Below are positions 1-5,136 of a DNA stretch of 5,136 nt, one piece after another. The translations under genes and the position numbers were made by a program. This DNA is from Novosphingobium sp. (GTDB lineage: Bacteria; Pseudomonadota; Alphaproteobacteria; Sphingomonadales; Sphingomonadaceae), in the NCBI GenBank assembly GCA_021299075.1, contig JAJTFU010000147.1, positions 1 to 5,136 on the forward strand, in the 5' to 3' direction. Within the stretch, counting starts at the first letter, position 1. Each line of letters opens with the position of its first letter. The notes under the pieces are model-generated. The model was not told the DNA's origin and made no database searches. It was given only the letters and a program-made list of their open reading frames with translations.

Positions 1-1127
1 GCCGCCGCGCTATTGTCGCCCATTCCCGCAAAGGGCTCCCACTCGGTTCCTTCGGCGATCCCCAGGCTGGCGCGATAGTCGGCCATCTGGGTCGGGTTCA
101 TCAACCCTGCGTGGTTATCCTTGTGGCCCTGGAACGGCAGGCCATAGCCCTTCACCGTATAGGCGATGAACAGCGTCGGGACCTCGTCCTGCGCGCGCTC
201 GAAGGCATCGACCAGCGTTTCGATGCAGTGCCCGCCCAGGTTGAGCTTCAGCCGCGATAGGCCATCATCATCGAAGCTGGCGATGAGGTCGAGCGCGGCC
301 TTGTCGCCCGCCAGATCGGCGTTCAGCCGGGCGCGCCAGGCTGCGCCGCCCTGATAAGTCAGCGCGGCATATTCGGCGTTGGGGCAATCGTCGATCCACT
401 GGTCGATCGCCTTGCCGCCGGGGCGCTTGAATACCTCGCGCTGCAGCTTGCCGTGTTTGATCGTGATCACGCGCCAGCCGCAGGTCTCGAAGATGTCGTC
501 AAAGCGGCGGAACATGCGGTCGGCGGTCGTGCTGTCGAGCGACTGGCGGTTGTAATCGACGATCCACCAGCAATTGCGGATGTCGTGCTTGTAGCCTTCG
601 ATCAGGCACTCATAGATGTTGCCTTCGTCCAGCTCGGCATCGCCCATCAGCGCGATCATCCGCCCGGCTTCGCCTTCGGGCAGCTGGCCGTGGGCGATCA
701 GGTAGTCCTGCACCAGGCTGGCAAAGGCCGTGACCGCGACCCCAAGACCGACCGAGCCGGTCGAGAAATCGACCGGGATCTTGTCCTTGGTCCGGCTGGG
801 ATAGGACTGCGCCCCGCCCAGGCCGCGGAAGGCCTTGAGCTGATCCAGGCTCTGGTTGCCGAGCAGGTAGTGCAGGGCATGGAGCACCGGCCCGGCGTGC
901 GGCTTTACCGCCACCTTGTCCTGCGGGCGCAGGGCATGGAAATAGAGCGCGGACATGATCGCGGTCATCGAGGCGCAGCTGGCCTGATGCCCGCCGACCT
1001 TCAGCCCGTCGCGGCTCTCGCGCAGGTGGTTGGCGTTGTGGATGATCCAGGCCGATAGCCAGCGCAGGCGCTGGTCAATCGTTTCCAGGGTGCGGATCAG
1101 TTCGGCACGCGAATCTTTCTTGGGCAT
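1..1127 (-). CDS. Homodimeric-type pyruvate dehydrogenase E1 / transketolase-like ThDP enzyme, N-terminal part
   Basis: The gene runs off the left edge; 375 residues are visible, starting MPKKDSRAELIRTLETIDQR. The family (AceE-type E1, often annotated 'transketolase') decarboxylates a 2-oxo acid, usually pyruvate, using thiamine diphosphate and Mg in the cytoplasm. Visible motifs are GGHQAS at residues 45-50 (the AceE GGHMAS active-site loop, with its His), SYPS at 108-111, and the ThDP/Mg motif GDAELDEGN at 162-170 closing with DYN at 191-193. TVKGYG followed by a GHKDNHAG stretch lies near the visible end. The GGH motif comes about 59 residues earlier than in E. coli AceE, so the N-terminal E2-binding region of that enzyme appears to be absent. 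The start is ATG at 1127 with AAGGG six bases upstream; the upstream gene's TAA stop overlaps this site and the gap is only 9 bases, so the gene is cotranscribed with the aldehyde dehydrogenase. Substrate is uncertain: pyruvate is the default, another 2-oxo acid is possible. Confidence 0.88.
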   Translation of the reverse strand, partial: MPKKDSRAELIRTLETIDQRLRWLSAWIIHNANHLRESRDGLKVGGHQASCASMTAIMSALYFHALRPQDKVAVKPHAGPVLHALHYLLGNQSLDQLKAFRGLGGAQSYPSRTKDKIPVDFSTGSVGLGVAVTAFASLVQDYLIAHGQLPEGEAGRMIALMGDAELDEGNIYECLIEGYKHDIRNCWWIVDYNRQSLDSTTADRMFRRFDDIFETCGWRVITIKHGKLQREVFKRPGGKAIDQWIDDCPNAEYAALTYQGGAAWRARLNADLAGDKAALDLIASFDDDGLSRLKLNLGGHCIETLVDAFERAQDEVPTLFIAYTVKGYGLPFQGHKDNHAGLMNPTQMADYRASLGIAEGTEWEPFAGMGDNSAA

Positions 1128-1133
1128 GGGCGG

Positions 1134-1138
1134 CCCTT
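1134..1138 (-). promoter_or_regulatory. Ribosome binding site of the pyruvate dehydrogenase E1-like gene
   Basis: AAGGG on the minus strand, six bases before the ATG at 1127 and overlapping the TAA stop of the aldehyde dehydrogenase. It is a modest match but well placed, and the arrangement implies re-initiation by ribosomes leaving the upstream gene. Confidence 0.55.
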
Positions 1139-2567
1139 AGCCTGCCACGGCTTGTTCCGCATAGGCGGCAATCGGGGCAGCTTCGCCATTCTGGCGCATG
1201 ATCGCCTTGACCCGGAAATAGCGATAGAGCCCGGCATCGCCCATCCGGCTGGGGCCCATACCGGACTGCTTGAACGAGCAGTTCTCGGCATCCCAGACCC
1301 CGGCCGTCATCGAGCCGTCGTTGATCGAGATCGCCCCGGCCTCGAGCCGCTCGCCGACCTTCTCGGCTTCGGCCGGATCGCCGATCACGGCGGCGGAGAG
1401 GCCATAGATCGTGTCGTTCGCCAGCCGGATGGCCTCTTCGACATCGTCATAGATCGTCACCGGGATGACCGGGCCGAAGGTTTCTTCGGCGATGATGGCC
1501 ATGTCGGGGGTGACGTCGGTCAGGATCGTCGGGCGCAGGTACTTGCCGCCGCCCAGCGTCTCGACCTGGCCGCCATGCAGCACCTTGGCGCCCTGGGCCA
1601 CGGCGGCGTCGATCTGCGCCTGGACCTTGTCGGCCTGGGGCGGGAAAATGAAGGGGCCGATGTGGCCCTGGGCGATATCGGGATAGTTGAACGCGACGCC
1701 CTTGGCCTGCTCGACCAGCGAGGACAGGAAGGCATCGGCCAGGCTGCGGTGGACATAGAGCCGCTCGATCGACTGGCAGGCCTGGCCATTGGCCGCGACG
1801 CTGGAGCGCAGCGCGATGCTGGCCGCGTTGACTGGATCGGCCGAGGGCAGGACGATCATCGGGTCCTTGCCGCCCAGTTCAAGATTGGCCGGGATGAAGG
1901 CAGCGGCGGCCGCTTCGGCCACCTTGCGTCCGGTCGCGACCGAGCCGGTGAAACAGACGTAATCGACATTGCCAACAATCGCCTTGCCGGTCTCGGCATC
2001 GCCCTCGACAATGGCGAGGACCTTGGCGAGTTCGGGCACGGCGGCAACGGTCTCGCGCAGCACCGGGATGAAGCGGGGCGTGATCTCGCTCGGCTTGATC
2101 AGCGCGGCGCAGCCGGCCAGCAGTGCCGGGATCGCGTCGATCAGCGCCAGCAGCATGGGGAAGTTCCACGGCGCGATCACGCCGAGCAGTTGGTAAGGGA
2201 CGTGGCGGTTGCTGATGGTGACGCCGGGCGTGGCGCTGGGCACGTCCTTCAGGTCCAGCGCGGCGATCATCGCCGGGCCGGTGGCAGCCCAGCGGCGCAG
2301 CGTGCCGGCGACGCTGAACACTTCGACATGGGCGATGGCGACGCGGCCCGTATCGACGCTGAGCTTGGCGACCAGATCACCGGCGCGCGCCTCTATAGCC
2401 TCGGCCCACTTGACCAGCACGGCGGCGCGGGCTTCGGCGCCCAGCGCCAGCCAATCCGGTTGCGCGGCGCGCAGACGGCGGGCAATCGCGGCGATCTCTG
2501 CTGCCGGTACGGCCTCGATCGCATAGTCGGTTTCGCCGGTGCGGGGATTGCGGACGGGGATGGTCAT
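1137..2567 (-). CDS. NAD(P)-dependent aldehyde dehydrogenase, complete
   Basis: A 476-residue protein of normal length for the aldehyde dehydrogenase superfamily, which oxidises an aldehyde to a carboxylic acid with NAD+ or NADP+ in the cytoplasm. Key residues are present: oxyanion-hole Asn135 in PWNFP, cofactor Lys158 in KPSE, the Rossmann FTGSVATG loop at 206-213, general base Glu230 in LELGGKDP, nucleophile Cys264 in GQACQS, and EETFGPV at 361-367. The C-terminus is intact (SFKQSGMGPSRMG at 431-443). The start is set at 2567 (MTIPVRNPRTGE) because a good AGGAG sits seven bases upstream. An in-frame ATG at 2609 would add 14 residues that fall in the palindrome region, lack family resemblance and have no visible ribosome binding site. 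The protein is only distantly similar to the aldehyde dehydrogenase half of the upstream gene, so it is not a recent duplicate. The substrate cannot be told from sequence. Confidence 0.93.
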   Translation of the reverse strand: MTIPVRNPRTGETDYAIEAVPAAEIAAIARRLRAAQPDWLALGAEARAAVLVKWAEAIEARAGDLVAKLSVDTGRVAIAHVEVFSVAGTLRRWAATGPAMIAALDLKDVPSATPGVTISNRHVPYQLLGVIAPWNFPMLLALIDAIPALLAGCAALIKPSEITPRFIPVLRETVAAVPELAKVLAIVEGDAETGKAIVGNVDYVCFTGSVATGRKVAEAAAAAFIPANLELGGKDPMIVLPSADPVNAASIALRSSVAANGQACQSIERLYVHRSLADAFLSSLVEQAKGVAFNYPDIAQGHIGPFIFPPQADKVQAQIDAAVAQGAKVLHGGQVETLGGGKYLRPTILTDVTPDMAIIAEETFGPVIPVTIYDDVEEAIRLANDTIYGLSAAVIGDPAEAEKVGERLEAGAISINDGSMTAGVWDAENCSFKQSGMGPSRMGDAGLYRYFRVKAIMRQNGEAAPIAAYAEQAVAG

Positions 2568-2574
2568 GGGGAGG
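2568..2574 (-). other. Spacer between ribosome binding site and aldehyde dehydrogenase start
   Basis: Seven bases separate AGGAG (2575-2579, minus strand) from the ATG at 2567. This is the optimal Shine-Dalgarno distance and decides the start in favour of 2567 over the upstream ATG at 2609. Confidence 0.6.
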
Positions 2575-2579
2575 CTCCT
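2575..2579 (-). promoter_or_regulatory. Ribosome binding site of the complete aldehyde dehydrogenase
   Basis: AGGAG on the minus strand, the clearest Shine-Dalgarno sequence in the window. It gives this gene its own strong initiation signal, unlike the chimeric gene upstream, which has none. Confidence 0.75.
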
Positions 2580-2607
2580 GTTCGCGCACACCTTTGCCGG
2601 GCTGCGC

Positions 2608-2627
2608 AAAGTTGTCCAGACAACTTT
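2608..2627. promoter_or_regulatory. Perfect 9-bp inverted repeat, probable operator
   Basis: Arms AAAGTTGTC (2608-2616) and GACAACTTT (2619-2627) flank a 2-base centre, CA. The site lies in the only real gap of the cluster, shares one base with the TAA stop of the chimeric gene, and ends 41 bases before the ATG of the aldehyde dehydrogenase. It is AT-richer than its surroundings. The core TTGTC-NN-GACAA resembles the short palindromes bound by FadR-subfamily GntR repressors (general form TNGT...ACNA), so an internal operator controlling the two downstream genes is plausible. I see no convincing -35/-10 pair nearby. A terminator is less likely because the stem is not GC-rich and no T-run follows in the direction of transcription. 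Confidence 0.55.
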
Positions 2628-4816
2628 TAGGGTGAAGGGGTGTCCTGCGTCAGCAGGGTGCCGAATTCGTGCAGGTCGGCGAGCTGGTCACGCAGGCTGT
2701 CGGTCGAACCGGTCTGGCGCAGCACGGCAAGATGGGCCGGCCCTTGCCGGATAAAGCCGTGCAGCAGGACCAGCGGGTGCAGGGCAATGACATAGCCCAG
2801 GGCCTGAAGCTCGGCGGCGGTCGAGACCGGGCTGATTCCGCCTTCGACCAGATTGTGGACCAGCGGCACTGCGGGGAGGGCGGCGGCAATGGCCTCCATC
2901 TCGGCCACCGTTTCCGGCCCTTCCAGGAAGACCAGGTCGGCACCGGCCTCGGCATATGCGCAGGCCCGGTCGAGCGCGGCGGCAAAACCTTCGACGCTGC
3001 GGGCATCCGTCCGCGCGATCACCAGCATGGAGCCGCGCCGCGCATCGAGCACGGCCTTGAGCTTCTCGATGTACTCTGCCGCCGGGATCACCGCCTTGCC
3101 GGCCAGGAAGCCGCAGCGTTTGGGGAAAAGCTGGTCCTCCAGCTGGATCGCGGTGGCGCCCGCAGCTTCGAGCACGCGGGCCATGCGGACCGCGTTGTCC
3201 GCGTTGCCAAAGCCCGTGTCGGCATCGACGAACAGAGGCAGGTCAGAGACTTCACGGATGAGCTGCACCGCCTGGGCCAGTTCGCTCATGGTGACCAGCC
3301 CCATATCGCGCCGCCCGTGCCGCGCCATCGATAGCGCCCCGCCAGAGAGGAACGCTGCGGGAAAGCCGGCCTGCTCGACCAGCCTGATCGACAGACCGTC
3401 CCAGACCCCGGGCAACGACAGCACCTGCCCCCGCGCATGGCCGGGCACGGCAGCGGCAAGGGCGGCGTGGCGGTGGGCGGAGGACAGGCTCTCGGTCCAG
3501 ATCGAGGCGGCGAGGCCATATTCGCTGTCGTTCCCGGCGCGGACCACTTCATCGAGTTCGCTGTAGCGCTGGGCGACCACGACCGGGCCGAAGATTTCCT
3601 CGCGCACCACGGCCATGTCGGGGGTCACGTCGGTCAGCACGGTCGGGGTGATAAAGCTGGCGTTCGGCCCAGCGGTTTCGCCCCCGGCGATCACGCTGGC
3701 CCCGGCCTTGCGGCCATCGGCGATGTATTGGGCAACCTTGGCGGCGTGGTGCTGGCTGACCAGCGGGCCCATCTGGGTCGTCTGGTCGAGCCCGTGGCCG
3801 AGCACCATGCCCTGGGCGGCACCGGCAATGCCTTCGACCACCTGGTCGAACACCGAATCATGGACATAGAGCCGCGAGCCGGCGACGCAGACCTGGCCGC
3901 CGTTGAAATAGATTGCATTGGCCGCGCCCGGGATGGCCATGGACAGGTCGGCATCGGGCAGGATGACCACGGGTGACTTGCCGCCCAGTTCCAGCGTCAG
4001 CCGCTTGAAGTTGCCCTTGGCGGCATCGATGATCGCGCGGCCGGTGGCGGTCGAGCCAGTGAAGGCGATCTTGTCGACGGCCGGATGGGCCGCCAGCGCC
4101 GCACCGCAATCCCGGCCAAAGCCGGTGACCAGGTTGACCACGCCAGCAGGCAGCCCGGCCTCGATCATCAGCTCCAGCATGCGGATCGCGGTGAGGCTGG
4201 TGTCCTCGGCCGGCTTGAGCACCACGGTGCAGCCGGCAGCGAGCGCGGGGGCCAGCTTCATCGCGGTCAGCACCAGCGGCGAGTTCCACGGCACGATCGC
4301 GGCAACCACGCCGACCGGCTCCTTGACCGTATAGGCAAAGACCTCCTTGCCCGGCGGCTGGTAGTTGATCGAGGTCGGGATCGACTTGCCCTCGATCTGG
4401 TTGGCGAGCCCGCCAAAGAAGCGGAACTGGTTGATCGCGCCGGGAATCTCGGCCCAGCGCCCGACATAGAGCGGCTTGCCCTGGTCGAGCGTTTCCAGCT
4501 CGGCCAGCTCGTCGATATGGGCTTCGAACTTGTCGGCGATGGCCCAGAGCAGCTTGGCGCGGTCCATTGGCGTCATGGCAGGCCAGGCACCGGTTTCCAG
4601 CGCGGTCCGGGCTGCGGCAACGGCGCGGTCAACCGTGGCGGCGTCCCCGCGAGCGACGGGGGCCAGAACCTTGCCGGTAGCCGGATCGAGCGTGTCGAAA
4701 GTCCCGCCCGCAGTCTGCCAGTTGCCACCGATCAGGTGGCCATGCGGGGCGCGGGACAGGAACTCCGCAGCGGCGGCAGAGTGGGCGGGGGCGGTCAGCG
4801 CGGACAGGTCGGTCAT
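2627..4816 (-). CDS. Chimeric gene: truncated aldehyde dehydrogenase fused to an isocitrate lyase/PEP mutase family enzyme
   Basis: One open frame of 729 residues holds two unrelated enzymes. Residues 1 to ~448 are an aldehyde dehydrogenase of the phenylacetaldehyde/betaine aldehyde dehydrogenase type: Asn178 in PWNSP, Lys201, FTGSTATG at 252-259, Glu276 in LELGGK, Cys310 in GGQVC, EEIFGPV at 406-412. It stops after NDSEYGLAASIW, so the last ~60 residues of the family (the WVN strand, the GG-K-SG-GRE segment and the oligomerisation strand) are missing. Residues ~449-729 are an isocitrate lyase/PEP mutase superfamily domain of full family length: LPGVWD at 468-473, SGG at 491-493, Mg-binding DADTGFGN at 531-538, EDQ at 560-562, PKRCG with Cys568 at 565-569, ARTDA at 601-605 and NLVEGG at 655-660. 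The Cys loop points to a C-C lyase or oxaloacetate-decarboxylase-like enzyme rather than a phosphonate mutase. The only in-frame Met start, at 4816, overlaps the upstream stop (ATGA) and has no Shine-Dalgarno sequence; an in-frame TGA lies eight codons upstream. The dehydrogenase half is probably impaired; the lyase half could be functional. Confidence 0.85.
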   Translation of the reverse strand: MTDLSALTAPAHSAAAAEFLSRAPHGHLIGGNWQTAGGTFDTLDPATGKVLAPVARGDAATVDRAVAAARTALETGAWPAMTPMDRAKLLWAIADKFEAHIDELAELETLDQGKPLYVGRWAEIPGAINQFRFFGGLANQIEGKSIPTSINYQPPGKEVFAYTVKEPVGVVAAIVPWNSPLVLTAMKLAPALAAGCTVVLKPAEDTSLTAIRMLELMIEAGLPAGVVNLVTGFGRDCGAALAAHPAVDKIAFTGSTATGRAIIDAAKGNFKRLTLELGGKSPVVILPDADLSMAIPGAANAIYFNGGQVCVAGSRLYVHDSVFDQVVEGIAGAAQGMVLGHGLDQTTQMGPLVSQHHAAKVAQYIADGRKAGASVIAGGETAGPNASFITPTVLTDVTPDMAVVREEIFGPVVVAQRYSELDEVVRAGNDSEYGLAASIWTESLSSAHRHAALAAAVPGHARGQVLSLPGVWDGLSIRLVEQAGFPAAFLSGGALSMARHGRRDMGLVTMSELAQAVQLIREVSDLPLFVDADTGFGNADNAVRMARVLEAAGATAIQLEDQLFPKRCGFLAGKAVIPAAEYIEKLKAVLDARRGSMLVIARTDARSVEGFAAALDRACAYAEAGADLVFLEGPETVAEMEAIAAALPAVPLVHNLVEGGISPVSTAAELQALGYVIALHPLVLLHGFIRQGPAHLAVLRQTGSTDSLRDQLADLHEFGTLLTQDTPSP
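3461..3481 (-). other. Junction between the aldehyde dehydrogenase and lyase parts of the chimera
   Basis: Codons for residues 446-452 (SAHRHAA) fit both families: aldehyde dehydrogenases commonly read S-AHR-A here, and the lyases often begin with an Arg/Ala-rich helix a few residues in. The frame passes through with no linker, no stop and no change in codon use. The exact break cannot be placed more finely by eye. Short shared sequence at this point would suit an in-frame deletion joining two adjacent genes. Confidence 0.6.
4813..4816 (-). promoter_or_regulatory. ATGA stop/start overlap, probable translational coupling
   Basis: The TGA ending the cysteine hydrolase shares bases with the ATG of the chimeric gene. 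The preceding sequence CAGCGCACC contains no Shine-Dalgarno motif, so translation of the chimera most likely depends on ribosomes finishing the hydrolase. Confidence 0.7.
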
Positions 4817-5136
4817 GGTGCGCTGATATGCGCGATCGCCTCAGTTTCGGAAATGACTTCTGCGTACTTTGCTTGCAGGTCGAACAAGTTGGCCTCGTGC
4901 GGGCCGGGATGGCGATCACCGCAGGCCTCGCGCACGATGAAAGGCAGGAAGCCGTGTTGGCAGGCATCGAGCGCCGTGGCGCGGACGCAGCCGGAAGTGG
5001 AAAGCCCGGTAATCAGCAGGGTATCGACGCCCATGGCGGTCAGGGTCGAGGCCAGCGTGGTGCCGAAGAAGGACGAGGCGTACTGCTTGGTGATCACCAG
5101 CTCGCCGCCCTGCGGCTGAAGGCTCACGGGGAAGGC
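4813..5136 (-). CDS. Cysteine hydrolase (isochorismatase / N-carbamoylsarcosine amidase family), C-terminal part
   Basis: The gene runs off the right edge; 107 residues are visible, from AFPVSLQPQGGELVITKQYA to AHISAP. The frame stays open through the edge, so the GTG at 5127 is an internal valine rather than a start. The family hydrolyses amide, carbamoyl or related C-N bonds with a Cys-Lys-Asp triad. The fragment carries the catalytic Lys (in VITKQY) and the nucleophilic Cys in GLSTSGCVRAT, 33 residues apart, the same spacing as Lys144 and Cys177 of N-carbamoylsarcosine amidase. The following DACQHGF, VREACGDR and PHEANLFDLQAKY segments are typical of the N-carbamoylsarcosine amidase / maleamate amidohydrolase branch rather than of true isochorismatase. 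The catalytic Asp would lie outside the window. It is the first visible gene of the cluster and is translationally coupled to the chimera. The substrate is unknown. Confidence 0.88.
   Translation of the reverse strand, partial: AFPVSLQPQGGELVITKQYASSFFGTTLASTLTAMGVDTLLITGLSTSGCVRATALDACQHGFLPFIVREACGDRHPGPHEANLFDLQAKYAEVISETEAIAHISAP

Noticed and set aside
1497..1523. A 27-base near-repeat (one mismatch) with 3611-3637.
   Set aside because: Both copies encode the shared TDVTPDMA segment of aldehyde dehydrogenases. It reflects family conservation and codon bias rather than a mobile or regulatory repeat, though it could serve as a recombination site.
2568..2609. An upstream ATG at 2609 giving the aldehyde dehydrogenase 14 more residues.
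   Set aside because: The added residues do not resemble the family, no ribosome binding site precedes that ATG, and the ATG at 2567 has AGGAG at ideal spacing.
2608..2627. The palindrome as a rho-independent terminator of the chimeric gene.
   Set aside because: The stem is not GC-rich, the loop would be only two bases, and the sequence after it on the minus strand is GCGCAGC rather than a T-run.
1152..2630. A 492-codon open frame on the plus strand, opposite the complete aldehyde dehydrogenase.
   Set aside because: It is the antisense shadow of a GC-rich gene. The product is rich in Asp, Arg, Gly and His with no family motifs, while the opposite strand has a full set of catalytic motifs.
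3400..3472. A separate internal start for the lyase domain, for example the in-frame GTG at 3448.
   Set aside because: No Shine-Dalgarno sequence lies upstream of it, and the residues before it already resemble the lyase N-terminal helix. Internal initiation cannot be fully excluded.
4085..5119. A 344-codon plus-strand open frame, with others at 453-1058, 2669-3334 and 3437-3976.
   Set aside because: All lie opposite clear enzyme genes and have low-complexity shadow composition with no recognisable domains.
5125..5127. GTG at 5127 as the start of a 104-residue hydrolase.
   Set aside because: The frame continues open to the window edge, and a 104-residue product would lack the first half of the fold and the catalytic Asp. 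The gene is simply cut by the edge.

Overview
The window is GC-rich DNA (by eye well above 60% G+C) with codons ending mostly in G or C. Protein wording and codon style look like an alphaproteobacterium, most likely a sphingomonad (Novosphingobium/Sphingobium-like). This is inference from general family resemblance, not from a search.

All real genes lie on the minus strand and read right to left, tightly packed like an operon. In order of transcription they are: (1) the C-terminal part of a cysteine hydrolase of the isochorismatase / N-carbamoylsarcosine amidase family (4813-5136, running off the right edge); (2) a 729-residue chimeric reading frame (2627-4816), whose first ~448 residues are an aldehyde dehydrogenase lacking its C-terminal segment and whose last ~280 residues are a nearly complete isocitrate lyase / PEP mutase superfamily enzyme; (3) a second, complete aldehyde dehydrogenase (1137-2567); (4) the N-terminal 375 residues of a homodimeric-type pyruvate dehydrogenase E1 / transketolase-like thiamine diphosphate enzyme (1-1127, running off the left edge). 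The junctions are a 4-base ATGA overlap, a 59-base gap and a 9-base gap. The 59-base gap carries a perfect 9-bp inverted repeat that looks like an operator.

As a unit, the genes suggest a catabolic route: an amide or carbamoyl bond is hydrolysed, aldehydes are oxidised to acids, a C-C lyase or decarboxylase releases a small 2-oxo acid, and a thiamine diphosphate enzyme consumes a 2-oxo acid. The substrate cannot be read from the sequence.

The observation most worth following is the chimera. The aldehyde dehydrogenase stops where its last ~60 residues (catalytic-domain end and oligomerisation strand) should begin, and continues without a linker or frame change into the N-terminus of the lyase. 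This looks like an in-frame deletion that joined two formerly separate genes, although a natural fusion or an assembly error is possible. I see no RNA genes, CRISPR arrays, insertion sequences or clear rho-independent terminators. No stretch above 60 bases lacks a gene.
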